From Streptomyces zinciresistens K42 (lineage in GTDB: Bacteria > Actinomycetota > Actinomycetes > Streptomycetales > Streptomycetaceae): a stretch of DNA of 64,000 nt. The translations under genes and the position numbers were made by a program. Where the stretch lies: the NCBI RefSeq assembly GCF_000225525.1, contig NZ_AGBF01000021.1:1-64000 (forward strand), in the 5' to 3' direction. Position 1 is the first letter of the stretch; every line of letters starts with the position of its first letter. Below, in pieces: positions 45,085-55,196 of this stretch. The notes below the pieces were generated by a model that did not search any database, was not told the origin of the DNA, and was given only the letters and a program-made list of their open reading frames with translations.

Positions 45085-47496
45085 TCACCGGAACGTCCTC
45101 AGCCGCAGGCTGTTCGTCACCACGAACACGGACGAGAAGGCCATCGCCGCCCCCGCGATCATCGGGTTCAGCAGTCCCGCCGCGGCCAGCGGCAGGGCCG
45201 CGACGTTGTAGCCGAAGGCCCACACGAGGTTGCCCTTGATGGTGGCCAGCGTCCGCCGGGAGAGCCGGACCGCGTCCGCCGCCACCCGCAGGTCCCCGCG
45301 TACGAGGGTCAGATCGGCGGCCTCGATCGCCGCGTCCGTCCCCGTGCCCAGGGCGAGCCCGAGATCGGCGGCGGCCAGCGCGGCCGCGTCGTTGACGCCG
45401 TCGCCGACCACGGCCACGCACCGCCCCTCGGCCCGCAGCCGCCGTACGGTCTCGACCTTGTCCTCCGGCAGCACCTCCGCGATCACCCGCTCGATGCCGA
45501 CCGCGTCCGCGACCGCCTCGGCCACCGCGCGGTTGTCCCCCGTCAGCAGCACCGGCGTGAGCCCCAGCGCGCGCAGCGCGCGCACCGCCTCGGCGCTGGT
45601 CTCCTTGACGGCGTCCGCCACGGTCACCACGCCGCGCGCGGCTCCGTCCCACCCGACCACGACCGCCGTACGGCCCTCCCGCTCGGCCTCCTGGGCCGCA
45701 CGGGCGAGTTCGGGGGGCAGGGCGCCGCCGTTCTCCGCGAGGCGCCCCACGGCCACGTCACGGCCCTCCACGCGCCCGCGTACGCCCCGCCCCGGGACGC
45801 TCCGGAAGTCCGTGACCGCCGGCAGCCTCCCCAGGCGCTCCCCGGCCCCCGCGGCGACGGCGCGCGCCACCGGGTGCTCGGAGGCGTGCTCCACGGCGCC
45901 CGCGAGCCGCAGCACCTCCTCCTCGGCGGTGCCCCGTGCGGCGTGGACCGTCCGCAGGGTCATGCGGCCCGTGGTCACGGTGCCCGTCTTGTCGAGCAGG
46001 ACGGTGTCGATCCGGCGCGTGGACTCCAGTACCTCGGGGCCCTTGATCAGGATGCCGAGCTGCGCGCCGCGGCCGGTGCCCACCAGGAGGGCCGTCGGCG
46101 TGGCGAGTCCCAGCGCGCAGGGGCAGGCGATGATCAGGACCGCCACGGCCGAGGAGAAGGCGGCGGCCGTGTCGCCGGTCAGGCCGGACCAGGCGCCGAA
46201 CGTGGCGGCCGCGAGCACGAGCACGACCGGGACGAACACCGCCGAGATCCGGTCGGCGAGCCGCTGCACCCGCGCCTTGCCGCTCTGCGCCTCCTCCACC
46301 AGCCGCGCCATCCGCGCGAGCCGGGTGTCCGCGCCGACGCGTACCGCCTCCACCACGAGCCGTCCGCCGGCGTTGACCGTGGCGCCGGTGACGGCGTCGC
46401 CGACCGCCACGTCCACCGGCACCGACTCGCCGGTGAGCAGGGCGGCGTCCACCGCGGAGGCGCCCTCGACGACGGTGCCGTCGGTGGCGATCTTCTCGCC
46501 GGGCCGTACGACGAACCGGTCGCCGACGGCCAGCAGGCCGACCGGCACACGGACCTCGCGGCCGTCGCGCAGGACGGTCACGTCCTTCGCGCCGAGCTCC
46601 ATGAGCGCGCGCAGCGCGGCCCCCGCCCGGCGCTTGGAGCGCGTCTCCAGATACCGGCCCAGCAGGAGGAACGTGACGACGCCCGCGGCCACTTCGAGGT
46701 AGATCCGGGAGGCGCTGTCCGCGCGCGAGACGGTGAACGAGAAGCCGTCGTGCATCCCGGGCATGCCCGCGTCGCCGAGGAACAGGGCCCACAGGGACCA
46801 GCCGAACGCCGCGAGGGTGCCCAGCGAGACCAGGGTGTCCATGGTGGCCGCACCGTGCCGCGCGCCGGTGAACGCCGCCCGGTGGAACGGCAGTCCGCCC
46901 CAGACGACGACCGGGGAGGCGAGGGTGAGCGCCAGCCACTGCCAGTTGTCGAACTGGAGGGCCGGGATCATCGACAGCAGCACCACCGGGACCGCGAGCA
47001 GGGCGGAGACCGTGAGACGACGGCGGTAGGAGGCCGGTTCGGCGTCCCGCCGCGCGTCCTGGGCGTCCGGCGCTGCCGCGGTGCCCGGTGTGGCGGGCAC
47101 GGGGGTAGCGGCGGGAGCGGGTTCCTCGGCGGTGTAGCCCGTCCTCTCCACCACCGCGATCAGATCGGCGACGCCGACGCCCGCGGGGCAGGTCACCCTC
47201 GCCTTCTCCGTGGCGTAGTTGACCGAGGCCGTGACGCCCGGCACGCGGTTCAGCTTCTTCTCCACGCGGGCGGCGCAGGAGGCGCACGTCATGCCGCCGA
47301 TCAGCAGCTCGACCCGGGTGGCGGCGGCTTCGGCGGAGGACGCTCCGGGGGTGTCCGCGGGTACCCCGGCGGCCGGGGCCGCGCCCGCGGCCCCGGCCGG
47401 CTCGGCTCTCTGCGCCGGTCCGCCGGTTCCGACCGGGGCGGAGGCCGGTGCGGCGGTCGGGGCGGAGGTCTGCGGTTCGCCGGTGGTGCGGGTCAT
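45085..47496 (-). CDS. copA: Copper-translocating P1B-type ATPase
   Basis: An 803-residue heavy-metal P-type ATPase exporting Cu(I). Order: a long Ala/Pro-rich N-terminal extension, one metal-binding domain with GGMTCASC (C71, C74), six-plus transmembrane helices with the CPC metal gate (C458-P-C460 in [15 protein letters not shown]), phosphorylation site DKTGTVTTG (D502), HP motif (EHASEHPVA), and hinge [12 protein letters not shown]. The C-terminal helices carry [16 protein letters not shown] and [16 protein letters not shown], as in CopA. Starts at ATG 47496, 8 bp after the copZ stop, and shares its CsoR-type promoter. S. coelicolor SCO2731 is the likely counterpart (recollection). Confidence 0.93.
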   Translation of the reverse strand: MTRTTGEPQTSAPTAAPASAPVGTGGPAQRAEPAGAAGAAPAAGVPADTPGASSAEAAATRVELLIGGMTCASCAARVEKKLNRVPGVTASVNYATEKARVTCPAGVGVADLIAVVERTGYTAEEPAPAATPVPATPGTAAAPDAQDARRDAEPASYRRRLTVSALLAVPVVLLSMIPALQFDNWQWLALTLASPVVVWGGLPFHRAAFTGARHGAATMDTLVSLGTLAAFGWSLWALFLGDAGMPGMHDGFSFTVSRADSASRIYLEVAAGVVTFLLLGRYLETRSKRRAGAALRALMELGAKDVTVLRDGREVRVPVGLLAVGDRFVVRPGEKIATDGTVVEGASAVDAALLTGESVPVDVAVGDAVTGATVNAGGRLVVEAVRVGADTRLARMARLVEEAQSGKARVQRLADRISAVFVPVVLVLAAATFGAWSGLTGDTAAAFSSAVAVLIIACPCALGLATPTALLVGTGRGAQLGILIKGPEVLESTRRIDTVLLDKTGTVTTGRMTLRTVHAARGTAEEEVLRLAGAVEHASEHPVARAVAAGAGERLGRLPAVTDFRSVPGRGVRGRVEGRDVAVGRLAENGGALPPELARAAQEAEREGRTAVVVGWDGAARGVVTVADAVKETSAEAVRALRALGLTPVLLTGDNRAVAEAVADAVGIERVIAEVLPEDKVETVRRLRAEGRCVAVVGDGVNDAAALAAADLGLALGTGTDAAIEAADLTLVRGDLRVAADAVRLSRRTLATIKGNLVWAFGYNVAALPLAAAGLLNPMIAGAAMAFSSVFVVTNSLRLRTFR

Positions 47497-47504
47497 GGCA
47501 GGGG

Positions 47505-47744
47505 TCAGATCGTGCCGACCAGCTCGAAGCCGGCCTCGTCGACGGCGGCGCGCACGGCCGCCTCCTCCAGCGGGGCGGCGGAGACGACGGTGACCTCGCC
47601 GGTGGAGGCGACGGCCTTCACCGAGCTGACGCCCGGCAGTTCGGAGATCTCGCCGGAGACGGCACCCTCGCAGTGCCCGCAGCTCATGCCGCTCACCTTG
47701 TAGACGGCGGTGACGGTACCCGGGGTGTCGGTCTGGGCGGTCAT
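47505..47744 (-). CDS. copZ: Copper chaperone CopZ
   Basis: A 79-residue HMA-domain protein with the Cu(I) site GMSCGHC (C22, C25) and the ferredoxin-like fold ending [12 protein letters not shown]. The ATG at 47744 follows GAGGAGAACGAC. It hands Cu(I) to CopA, encoded immediately downstream on the same strand. A CsoR-type box lies 64-80 bp upstream. Confidence 0.93.
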   Translation of the reverse strand: MTAQTDTPGTVTAVYKVSGMSCGHCEGAVSGEISELPGVSSVKAVASTGEVTVVSAAPLEEAAVRAAVDEAGFELVGTI

Positions 47745-47807
47745 GTCGTTCTCCTCGTCGAGGCACGTGGGGCTGTCGGGACCCGCGGGTCCCGCTTTCT
47801 CCACGGT

Positions 47808-47824
47808 ATACCCCTAAGGGGTAT
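47808..47824. promoter_or_regulatory. CsoR operator of copZ-copA
   Basis: atacccctaaggggtat is a palindrome with arms atacccct/aggggtat, matching the G-tract boxes bound by copper-sensing CsoR in Streptomyces (known for the copZA homologue). It overlaps the expected copZ promoter. No csoR gene is present in the window. Confidence 0.85.
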
Positions 47825-48215
47825 TACTCCAGCGAGGTCCGGCCGTCACGGGTACCCCGGCGCGCCCGGCCCGTGCCGCGCGGGAGCGCCCTGTCTGCGC
47901 CGGGCGGGAGCGCCCTGTCCGTGGCGCGGCGGAGCGCCCTGTGGGGCGCCGGGCGGACCGGGGCGCGGGGGGCGGACCGGGGGGCTCCGGAGCGGTCCCG
48001 GGGTGTGCGGGCCGGGGCGTACTGGGGGTGTGCGGGGGCGTACGGGCCCAGGGCGTACGGGGGTGTGCGGGGCGTACGGGCCCAGGGCGTACGGGGGTGT
48101 GCGGGGCGCACGGGCCCGGGATGCGCGGGTGTGCCGCGCGGTGGACAGTGGGTCGGGTGTCCGACGGGGGACGTCGAACCCGGGAGCTGGATCATGCGTG
48201 ACTGCGGCGGCGGCC
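47825..48215. other. 391-bp gap between copZ promoter and TetR gene
   Basis: Almost wholly occupied by the minisatellites. No coding frame with a ribosome site was found; any long frames here arise from the G-rich repeats. Confidence 0.5.
47881..48125. repeat. Two minisatellites upstream of copZ
   Basis: First, cgggagcgccctgtc repeats with 24-bp period at 47881, 47905 and (variant) 47929. Second, a 34-bp unit beginning gcgtacgggccca occurs at 48038 and 48072, with the half-unit gcgtacgggggtgtgcgggg at 48053 and 48087 and diverged copies on both sides (48017-48125). Contiguous repeats without spacers, so not a CRISPR array. Confidence 0.8.
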
Positions 48216-48935
48216 TCACCGGCCGGTTCGGGGCGCTCCCGCGGCTCCGGGCCGGTCGCCCACCAGCGGGTCGAGATAGCGGACCAGGAGGTGCTTCAGC
48301 TCCTGGACGTACGCGTCGCGCTCGGCGCCCTCGTGGGCCAGGACCAGCTCCAGACCGGCCTTGTACACCCCCAGGCACATGTGCGCGGTGCGGGCCAGGT
48401 CGGCCGGGGCCGCGTCGGGCAGGAGCGACGACAGCAGGACCTCTGTCCGGGCGAGCAGGCTCGCGTGCAGCGCGTCGTGCTCCTCGGCCAGGCGGCCGGG
48501 GATGTCGGGGCCGTGCATCAGGGAGAAGAACGCCGGGTGCGCGCAGTTGAAGGCGATGAAGCGGTCGACGGCCGAGTTGACGGCCTCCTCCAGCGGCGTC
48601 GCGGGATCGACCGGGGCGAGCGCCTCGCCGTACATCTCGCGCAGTTCGTGCATGAGGCGGTCGCCGAGCTCGATGGCGATGGCCTCCTTGTTCGGGAAGA
48701 ACTGGTAGAGGGTGCCGGGCGACACGCCCGCCGCGCGCGCGATGGCGTTGGTGCTGGCCGCCGTGTAGCCGGCGGTGGTGAAGACGTCCGACGCGGCCTC
48801 CAGCAACTGGGCGATGCGGCGCTCGCCGCGGGCCTGGCGGCGGCGCGGCTGCTCCTTCTCCTGGCCGTCCTGATCGCTCCGAGGGTCCTGCTGCTCCTGC
48901 GGCTCCTGGTGGTCCATCTCCCGGTTGGCGGACAC
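48216..48935 (-). CDS. TetR-family transcriptional regulator of the MMPL exporter
   Basis: A 239-residue repressor. After a polar N-terminal extension (Gln/Asp/Glu/Arg-rich, about 35 residues) comes the HTH: RIAQLLEAASDVFTTAGYTA, STNAIARAAGVSPGTLYQFF. The C-terminal domain has ELREMYGEAL and a TetR_C-like end. The GTG at 48935 is the first start; an ATG a few codons later is an alternative. Divergent from the MMPL gene with two inverted-repeat operators in between, so it likely represses the pump and itself until a ligand binds. Confidence 0.88.
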   Translation of the reverse strand: MSANREMDHQEPQEQQDPRSDQDGQEKEQPRRRQARGERRIAQLLEAASDVFTTAGYTAASTNAIARAAGVSPGTLYQFFPNKEAIAIELGDRLMHELREMYGEALAPVDPATPLEEAVNSAVDRFIAFNCAHPAFFSLMHGPDIPGRLAEEHDALHASLLARTEVLLSSLLPDAAPADLARTAHMCLGVYKAGLELVLAHEGAERDAYVQELKHLLVRYLDPLVGDRPGAAGAPRTGR

Positions 48936-48971
48936 GCGTTATCCCCAGCTCTCCGAACGCGATTGACAAAC

Positions 48972-49020
48972 GCGAGCGGTCGCTCGCATTCTTGAGGAAC
49001 GCGAGCGATGTCTCGTGTTT
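48972..49020. promoter_or_regulatory. TetR operators between regulator and MMPL gene
   Basis: gcgagcg-gt-cgctcgc (48972-48987) is a perfect inverted repeat. A second, imperfect copy (aacgcgag ... ctcgtgtt) lies at 48999-49019. Both share the gcgagcg half-site and sit in the divergent promoter region. Confidence 0.7.
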
Positions 49021-49093
49021 GCCAGTCTATGGCAGTGATGGCTCCGTGCCGCCCGCTGCGCGCCACGGATCAGGGTGAAGGGGACACCGCACC

Positions 49094-51322
49094 ATGACCG
49101 AAGTCAACAGGCCACCCCGAGTCGGAGGCTGGACCCGCTTCGTGACCGCGCGCCCACGGCTGTCGCTGCTGGCGGCCCTGGTGATCACCGCGCTCGCCGT
49201 GCTGGCCGGCGGCGGTGTGGCCGACCGGCTCGGCAGCGGCGGCTGGGAGGACCCGGACGCCGACTCCACCTACGCGACCCGGGCGCTGGAGCGCGAGTTC
49301 CCCGCCTCCCAGCCCAATCTGCTGCTGCTGGTGGACGCGGGCAGGGCTTCGGTGGACGACCCCGCGGTCGCCGCGGAGGCCCGTCGCCTCGTCGCGGGCC
49401 TGGCCGCCCAGAAGGGCGTGGTCGGGGTGGGCTCCTACTGGCAGGCGGACCGGGCCTCCGCCCCCGCCCTGCGCGCGAAGGACGGCCGCGAGGCGCTGAT
49501 CGCGGCCCGCATCACCGGCGACGAGAAGGCGGCGGGGGAGACCCTGGACCGCGTCGCGGCCGAGTTCCGGGGCACGCGCGGCCCGGTCGAGGTCAGCGTC
49601 GGCGGCCCGGTCGCCGTCCGCCACGAGATGCAGACGATCATCCAGGAGGACCTGGTGCGGGCCGAGCTGATCGCCCTGCCGGTCACCCTGGTGCTGCTGG
49701 TGATGGTCTTCGGCAGCGCGGTGGCGGCCCTGCTGCCGCTCGGCATCGGCATCGTCGCGATCCTCGGCACCAACGCGGTACTGCGCGGCCTGACCGAGTT
49801 CACCGACGTCTCCGTCTTCGCGATGAACCTCACCACGGCCCTCGGACTGGGCCTGGCCGTGGACTACGCCCTGTTCATCGTCCGCCGCTTCCGGGAGGAG
49901 CTGGCGACCGGCGCCGAACCCCTCGCGGCGGTCGGCACCACCCTGCGCACGGCGGGCCGCACGGTCCTGTTCTCGGCGCTGACGGTCGCGGTGTCCCTCG
50001 CGGCGATGCTTCTCTTCCCGCAGTACTTCCTGCGGTCCTTCGCCTACGCCGGGATCGCGGTCGTGCTGCTGGCCTCGGCCGCGGCGCTGATCCTGCTCCC
50101 CGCGGCCCTGATCCTGCTCGGCCACCGGGTCAACTCCCTCGATCTGCGCAAGCTGTTGCGGCGCGGAAGGGCGCGCGGAGAGTCGCACGGCCCGGACGCC
50201 GAGGGCCGGGGGTGGTCCCGGACCGCGGGCCTCGTGATGCGCCGCGCCCCGTACTTCGCGCTGGGCACCACCGCCGTGCTCGTCCTGCTGGGGCTGCCGT
50301 TCCTCGGGGTGAAGTTCGGCACGGCCGACGACCGGCAGCTGCCGTCGAGCGCCGAGTCCCGGGTGGTCCAGCAGCAGATCCGCGAAGGCTTCCCCGGCAG
50401 CCCCGGCGGCGGTCTGGAAGTGCTGGCCGAAGGTTCCGCGACCCCGGCCCAGTACGCCGCCTACAAGGAGCGGATCGCCGGCCTGCCGGAGGTGCTGCGG
50501 GTCGACGGACCGCTGGTGAAGGGCGAGTCCGCCTACTTCACGGTGCAGCCCGAGGGAGAGGCGGTGGACGGCCCGGCCCAGCGGCTGGTGGACGAACTGC
50601 GCGCCACCCCGGCCCCGTTCGACACCAAGGTGACCGGAGCCGCCGCGGTCCTGGTCGACTCCAAGGACGCGATAGCCGAACGCCTGCCGGTGGCGGCCGC
50701 GTTCATCGCGATCGTCACCCTGCTGCTGGTCTTCCTGCTCACCGGCAGTCTGCTGATCCCCCTCCAGGCGGTGGTGCTCAACGCGCTCAGTCTGACGGCG
50801 ATGTTCGGCGCGGTGGTGTGGGTCTTCCAGGACGGGAACCTGTCGGGGCTGCTCGGCTTCACCAGTCCCGGCTCGATCGAGACGACTCTGCCGGTGCTGA
50901 TGTTCTGCGTCGCCTTCGGACTCTCCATGGACTACGGCGTCTTCCTGCTCTCCCGCATCAAGGAGGAGTACGACGCGACCGGCGACCACGACCGGGCCGT
51001 CCGGCTCGGGTTGCAGCGCACCGGCGGGCTGATCACCGCCGCGGCCGTGATCCTCGGGGTGGTGATGGTCGCTATCGGTACCTCGCGCGTGACCAACACC
51101 AAGATGCTCGGCCTCGGCATCGCCCTCGCGGTCGTGATGGACGCGATGATCGTCCGCAGTCTGCTGGTCCCGGCGGTCATGCGTCTGACGGGCCGGGCCA
51201 CCTGGTGGGCCCCGGGACCGCTGCGCCGCTTCCACACCCGCTTCGGCCTCAGCGAGGGCGAGCCGGCGGCGCCGCGAACCGAACCCGACCGCGCGCGGGA
51301 CAAGGTCGGCGCGAACGGCTGA
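49094..51322 (+). CDS. MMPL-family (RND-like) transporter
   Basis: A 742-residue proton-driven exporter with two repeats of a large extracellular domain and a membrane bundle. Each half has the proton-relay Asp-Tyr pair: [20 protein letters not shown] and [19 protein letters not shown]. Actinobacterial MMPL proteins export lipids, siderophores or antibiotics. ATG start after aagggg. Controlled by the divergent TetR protein. Length is usual for the shorter Streptomyces MMPL type. Confidence 0.92.
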   Translation: MTEVNRPPRVGGWTRFVTARPRLSLLAALVITALAVLAGGGVADRLGSGGWEDPDADSTYATRALEREFPASQPNLLLLVDAGRASVDDPAVAAEARRLVAGLAAQKGVVGVGSYWQADRASAPALRAKDGREALIAARITGDEKAAGETLDRVAAEFRGTRGPVEVSVGGPVAVRHEMQTIIQEDLVRAELIALPVTLVLLVMVFGSAVAALLPLGIGIVAILGTNAVLRGLTEFTDVSVFAMNLTTALGLGLAVDYALFIVRRFREELATGAEPLAAVGTTLRTAGRTVLFSALTVAVSLAAMLLFPQYFLRSFAYAGIAVVLLASAAALILLPAALILLGHRVNSLDLRKLLRRGRARGESHGPDAEGRGWSRTAGLVMRRAPYFALGTTAVLVLLGLPFLGVKFGTADDRQLPSSAESRVVQQQIREGFPGSPGGGLEVLAEGSATPAQYAAYKERIAGLPEVLRVDGPLVKGESAYFTVQPEGEAVDGPAQRLVDELRATPAPFDTKVTGAAAVLVDSKDAIAERLPVAAAFIAIVTLLLVFLLTGSLLIPLQAVVLNALSLTAMFGAVVWVFQDGNLSGLLGFTSPGSIETTLPVLMFCVAFGLSMDYGVFLLSRIKEEYDATGDHDRAVRLGLQRTGGLITAAAVILGVVMVAIGTSRVTNTKMLGLGIALAVVMDAMIVRSLLVPAVMRLTGRATWWAPGPLRRFHTRFGLSEGEPAAPRTEPDRARDKVGANG

Positions 51323-51821
51323 CCACACGACCGGCCGGCATCCCCCGCCGCAGGCATCCTCCGGCCACCGCCACTGCCGCCACCCTCCTCCGGCCTTCCC
51401 CGGTGTCCGGGCGGGGCGGCCCGGCGGCCGGCGGGGCGAGGGCGCGGCCCGGCGGGCCGGGCGAGGGTCCGCATCGGGCGGGAGGGTCGGCAACCGGGCC
51501 GAGAGGTCCGCGGCGGGGCGGGGCCGTATGCGGGGGAGCGTGCAGCCGGACGGCAGGGCGGGGCGCAGTCCGGCCGGGAGGCCCATCCGGGTGGGGCGGG
51601 GGCGCGGTCCCGGCGGGAGGCCCGCAGGCGGTCGGCAGAGTGAGCCGCAGTCGGGCAGGGGGCACCTCCTGTGGGGCGCGCGACCGAGGGAGGCAGGTTC
51701 GCCGTCCGGCAAGGGGGAGTGCCGCAGGCGCGGCGGCTGGGGGGCGTACCGCGAATGTCGCGGAGCGTCTAGCGTTCGCGAGTGGATCTCCCCGTGGGGG
51801 GCGTGGCCGGAAGGAGCCGGG
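51323..51821. other. 499-bp gap upstream of the alcohol dehydrogenase
   Basis: Very G-rich on the plus strand with no convincing gene. Near its right end, tagcgt at 51769-51774 could be a -10 element for the dehydrogenase. ggaaggag at 51808-51815 is its ribosome site. Confidence 0.4.
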
Positions 51822-52985
51822 ATGCGGGCTGTGGTGTTCGAGCGGTTCGGGGAGCAGGCGGGCGTCCGCGAGGTGCCCGACCCGCGTCCGGCGCCCCATG
51901 GAGCGACCGTGCGGGTGGAGGCCACGGGGCTGTGCCGCAGCGACTGGCACGGCTGGCAGGGCCACGACCCCGACATCACGCTGCCGCATGTCCCCGGTCA
52001 TGAACTCGCCGGGGTCGTCGAGGAGGTGGGTGCGCGGGTGACCGGCTGGCGGCCCGGCGACCGGGTCACCGTGCCGTTCGTGTGCGCCTGCGGGCACTGC
52101 GCGGCCTGCGCGGCGGGCGACCAGCAGGTGTGCGAGCGCCAGACCCAGCCCGGCTTCACCCACTGGGGCTCCTTCGCCCACTACGTCGCGCTGGACCACG
52201 CCGACGTCAATCTCGTCGCCGTGCCCGAGGAGATGTCGTTCGCGACGGCCGCCTCGCTCGGCTGCCGCTTCGCCACTGCCTTCCGCGCGGTGGCGCGGCA
52301 GGGCCGGGTCGCGCCGGGGGAGTGGGTCGCCGTGCACGGCTGCGGAGGGGTCGGACTGTCCGCGGTGATGATCGCGGCGGCATCCGGCGCGCGGGTGGTC
52401 GCCGTGGACGTCTCGGCGCGCGCCCTGGACCTGGCGCGGGAGTTCGGGGCGGCGCACTGCGTGGACGCCTCGCGCACGCCCGACACCGCGGCGGCGGTCC
52501 GGGAGCTGACCGGCGGCGGCGCGCATCTCTCCCTCGACGCCCTGGGCGCCCCCGCCACCTGCGCCGCCTCGGTGAACGGCCTGCGGCGGCGGGGCCGGCA
52601 CATCCAGGTCGGCCTGCTGCCCTCGGAGTCCGGCACCACCCCGGTCCCCATGGCCCGTGCCATCGCCCTGGAACTGGAGATCCTCGGCAGCCACGGCATG
52701 GCCGCCCACACCTATCCGGCGATGCTGGAACTGGTGCGGGCGGGCGTCCTGCGCCCGGACCGGCTGGTGACCTCGACGATCCCGCTCGACGCCGTACCGG
52801 CCGCCCTGGCGGCGATGGGGACGCCCCCCTCGCCCACGCCCCCCTCGCCCACGCCCCCCTCGCCCCCTTCGCCGGCGGTCCTCGCGCCCACGCCCCCCTC
52901 ACCCACAGCCCCGGGGACGCTCCCCTCACCCACGGCCCTGGGCGCGGGGGCGACGGTCATCGAGCCGTGGGCTCCGGTCCGGTGA
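51822..52985 (+). CDS. Zinc-dependent alcohol dehydrogenase (MDR family) with repeat-expanded C terminus
   Basis: A 387-residue medium-chain dehydrogenase. Catalytic zinc ligands are C38 ([10 protein letters not shown]) and H60 (VPGHELAG); structural zinc cysteines are C90, C93, C96 and C104. The cofactor site is [20 protein letters not shown]. The ATG at 51822 has ggaaggag upstream. After AALAAMGT, near residue 330, an about 40-residue Pro/Ser/Thr tract made of TPPSP units replaces the usual junction to the last strand, then [14 protein letters not shown] ends the protein. The tract is encoded by a 15-bp tandem repeat and is likely a slippage expansion. The 3' end overlaps the convergent GNAT gene by 29 bp. 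Confidence 0.88.
   Translation: MRAVVFERFGEQAGVREVPDPRPAPHGATVRVEATGLCRSDWHGWQGHDPDITLPHVPGHELAGVVEEVGARVTGWRPGDRVTVPFVCACGHCAACAAGDQQVCERQTQPGFTHWGSFAHYVALDHADVNLVAVPEEMSFATAASLGCRFATAFRAVARQGRVAPGEWVAVHGCGGVGLSAVMIAAASGARVVAVDVSARALDLAREFGAAHCVDASRTPDTAAAVRELTGGGAHLSLDALGAPATCAASVNGLRRRGRHIQVGLLPSESGTTPVPMARAIALELEILGSHGMAAHTYPAMLELVRAGVLRPDRLVTSTIPLDAVPAALAAMGTPPSPTPPSPTPPSPPSPAVLAPTPPSPTAPGTLPSPTALGAGATVIEPWAPVR
52821..52935 (+). repeat. 15-bp tandem repeat inside the alcohol dehydrogenase gene
   Basis: acgcccccctcgccc occurs three times without change (52821-52835, 52836-52850, 52851-52865), followed by degenerate copies up to about 52935. Each unit encodes TPPSP, and the frame is kept throughout. 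Confidence 0.85.
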
Positions 52986-53550
52986 GGCCGGGCCTGCCGC
53001 GGTGGACCGCCCACTCGCGGTCGAGGACCGCCATCATGACCCAGTCCCGCCAGAGACCGTCCCGGAAGTCCGCCTCGCGCCGCACCCCCTCCACCACGAA
53101 CCCGGCCTTCTCGTAGACCCGCCGGGCACGGTGGTTGTGCCCGTAGACCTCCAACTGGACCCGGTGCAGCCCCAGTTGCTCGAAGGCGTGGCCGACGATC
53201 AGCCGGGTGGCCTCCGTGCCCAGCCCCCGGCCGCGCCCGCGGGGCCCGATCAGGGTGCGGAACGTACAGCCGCGGGCGGCGGCCTCCCGGTCGTGCAGCA
53301 CGACCTCGCCGACGAGTTCGCCGGTCGCGCGGTCGGTGACGGCGAGGTCGAGACGGTCGTCCTGCTCGGAGCGGGTGCCGTACCAGGCGCGCAGCCGCCG
53401 CGGGGTGAGGTCGCCGGCGGGCTCGCCGGTGAGGCGGACGACCTCCGGGTCCTCGATGATCGCGCCCATGACGGCGGCGTCGGCCTCGGTGAAGGGCCGC
53501 AGCACGGTCAGCTCACCCGTGAGCACGGGCTTGACGGAGAAGTCGCTCAT
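52957..53550 (-). CDS. GNAT family N-acetyltransferase (RimJ/RimL-like)
   Basis: A 197-residue GNAT. Features: [20 protein letters not shown] at the N terminus, acetyl-CoA loop [20 protein letters not shown], and the C-terminal [32 protein letters not shown], typical of RimJ/RimL-type or spermidine-like acetyltransferases. ATG at 53550. A perfect 13-bp (up to 15-bp) hairpin begins 5 nt upstream of the start codon and leaves little room for a ribosome site, so translation may be regulated or weak. Confidence 0.85.
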   Translation of the reverse strand: MSDFSVKPVLTGELTVLRPFTEADAAVMGAIIEDPEVVRLTGEPAGDLTPRRLRAWYGTRSEQDDRLDLAVTDRATGELVGEVVLHDREAAARGCTFRTLIGPRGRGRGLGTEATRLIVGHAFEQLGLHRVQLEVYGHNHRARRVYEKAGFVVEGVRREADFRDGLWRDWVMMAVLDREWAVHRGRPGLTGPEPTAR

Positions 53551-53554
53551 GGAG

Positions 53555-53591
53555 CCGACTGTGCCCCACGGGGCGCGTGGGGCACAGTCGG
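53555..53591. terminator. Strong hairpin between the HTH gene and the GNAT gene
   Basis: gactgtgccccac (53557-53569) and gtggggcacagtc (53577-53589) form a perfect stem, extendable by two pairs, with loop ggggcgc. On the minus strand it follows the HTH stop by 14 bp and precedes the GNAT start by 5 bp. Confidence 0.75.
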
Positions 53592-53604
53592 TTGAACCGG
53601 CGGG

Positions 53605-53805
53605 TCAGTCGGGACGGCGGCCGCGGTTGCCGGGACGGGCGGCCACCCAGGCGCGGACGGTGTCGGCATACCAGTAGGGCTTGCCGCCCTCCACGTGGTC
53701 GGGCGGCGGCAGCAGCCCGTGTTTGCGGTAGGACCGCACGGTGTCCGGCTGCACCTTGATGTGCGCCGCGATCTCCTTGTAGGACCAGAGACTTCGGTCG
53801 GTCAT
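53605..53805 (-). CDS. Small MerR/AlpA-type helix-turn-helix protein
   Basis: A 66-residue DNA-binding protein: TDRSLWSYKEIAAHIKVQPD, TVRSYRKHGLLPPPD, then KPYWYADTVRAWVAARPGN. This is the winged-helix excisionase/MerR N-terminal type without an effector domain. The ATG at 53805 is chosen because GGAGG lies 8 nt upstream; an in-frame GTG 9 nt earlier is too close to it. Such small proteins act as excisionases or developmental regulators (BldC-like); no integrase is nearby, so a regulator is more likely. Confidence 0.75.
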   Translation of the reverse strand: MTDRSLWSYKEIAAHIKVQPDTVRSYRKHGLLPPPDHVEGGKPYWYADTVRAWVAARPGNRGRRPD

Positions 53806-54215
53806 CGGTGGCACCTCCCCGCGCGCGCCGCGGCGGCGACCGGGGCCGGTCGTCGGGGGGACCGAGCGCTGCGCTGGTGATCACTAGCCTGTGACCGGTC
53901 AACGACAGGCGGTGAGGGGCGGCAGGGCCTGTACTCCGGGTGTGACGTACATCCCGCGTACGCGCGACATGTGTGACACGGGAGGGGCTTTTGTGACACA
54001 CGTGCAGCAAAGGCGCACTCGGGCACCCGGGCGCGGCGGGTTGACAGGGGTCGACAGGAGTGAATCGGAGGCATTGCCGGGGTCCTCGTTCGAATGTCTG
54101 GACAAAACATTGACAGGCCTCCCCCGGCGGGGCTACAAAACCGTGGAGGGCCGACCGCCGCCGAGACCGCGCGGCCGGTGCCGGGAGCCGTGACGAGGGA
54201 GACCGAGGGACACCG
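53806..54215. other. Divergent gap between HTH gene and iolC
   Basis: 410 bp, AT-richer than flanking genes, with repeated gtgtgac/gacaca-like elements around 53940-54000 and tgtctggaca (54095-54104) directly before the iolC -35 box. It should contain both promoters and regulator sites. Confidence 0.45.
54110..54139 (+). promoter_or_regulatory. iolC: Probable iolC promoter
   Basis: TTGACA at 54110-54115 and tacaaa at 54134-54139 are separated by 18 bp, a good vegetative sigma-factor promoter. tgtctggaca directly upstream of the -35 box could be a regulator half-site. Confidence 0.6.
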
Positions 54216-55196
54216 ATGGCGTACGACCTGATCACCATGGGCCGGATCGGAGTGGACCTCTACCCGTTGCAGACCGGCGTGCCGCTGTCGCGGGTCACCA
54301 CCTTCGGCAAGTTCCTGGGCGGCTCGGCGAGCAACGTGGCGGTCGCCGCGGCCCGCCTCGGACGCCGTACCGCGGTGATCACCCGCACCGGCGACGACCC
54401 CTTCGGCACCTATCTCCACGAGGCGCTCAGGGACTTCGGCGTCGACGACCGCTGGGTCACCCCCGTCCCCGGCCTGCCCACCCCGGTGACCTTCTGCGAG
54501 GTCTTCCCGCCGGACGACTTCCCGCTCTACTTCTACCGCCGGCCCAAGGCGCCGGACCTGGAGATCGACGCCCACGACCTCGACCTCGACGCCATCCGCG
54601 ACGCCCGCGTCTTCTGGGTCACCGGCACCGGGCTGAGCGAGGAGCCGAGCCGTACGGCGACCCTCGCCGCCCTCGCCCACCGCGCGCGCTCCGGCATCAC
54701 GGTCTTCGACCTGGACTGGCGGCCCGTGTTCTGGCCCCAGGCCCCCGACGGTTCCGGTGCCGCACAAGGCCCCGAGGCGGCCCGCCCCTTCTACGCCGAG
54801 GCCCTGAAGCACACCACGGTCGCGGTCGGGAACCTCGACGAGGTCGAGGTCGCCACCGGCGTCCGCGAACCGCACGCCGCAGCCCGCGCGCTGCTGGCCG
54901 CCGGAGTCGAGATCGCCGTGGTGAAGCAGGGCCCCAAGGGAGTCCTCGCCGTGAGCCGGGACGGCGAGCACGCCGAGGTCCCGCCGCTGCCGGTGAACGT
55001 CCTCAACGGCCTCGGCGCGGGCGACGCCTTCGGCGGCGCCCTCTGCCACGGCCTGCTCGAAGGCTGGGACCTGGAGCGGACGATGCGCCACGCCAACGCG
55101 GCGGGCGCCATCGTCGCCTCCCGCCTGGAATGCTCCTCCGCGATGCCGACGCGGGACGAGATCGAGGCCGCGCTCGCCGCGGGAGCCGTCACATGA
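54216..55196 (+). CDS. iolC: 5-dehydro-2-deoxygluconokinase
   Basis: A 326-residue PfkB-family kinase: MGRIGVDLYPLQTGVPLSRV, GGSASNVAVAAARLGRRTAV, and the catalytic NGLGAGDAFGGALCHG. It phosphorylates 5-dehydro-2-deoxy-D-gluconate in myo-inositol catabolism. The N-terminal GRIGVDLYPLQ is characteristic of IolC rather than ribokinase. ATG start after gagggagaccgaggg. It overlaps the next gene (ATGA), an aldolase seen together with IolC in actinobacterial inositol clusters. Confidence 0.9.
   Translation: MAYDLITMGRIGVDLYPLQTGVPLSRVTTFGKFLGGSASNVAVAAARLGRRTAVITRTGDDPFGTYLHEALRDFGVDDRWVTPVPGLPTPVTFCEVFPPDDFPLYFYRRPKAPDLEIDAHDLDLDAIRDARVFWVTGTGLSEEPSRTATLAALAHRARSGITVFDLDWRPVFWPQAPDGSGAAQGPEAARPFYAEALKHTTVAVGNLDEVEVATGVREPHAAARALLAAGVEIAVVKQGPKGVLAVSRDGEHAEVPPLPVNVLNGLGAGDAFGGALCHGLLEGWDLERTMRHANAAGAIVASRLECSSAMPTRDEIEAALAAGAVT

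Noticed and set aside
48017-48125. CRISPR-like array
   Set aside because: The units are contiguous with no unique spacers of constant length, and no cas genes are present; it is a minisatellite.
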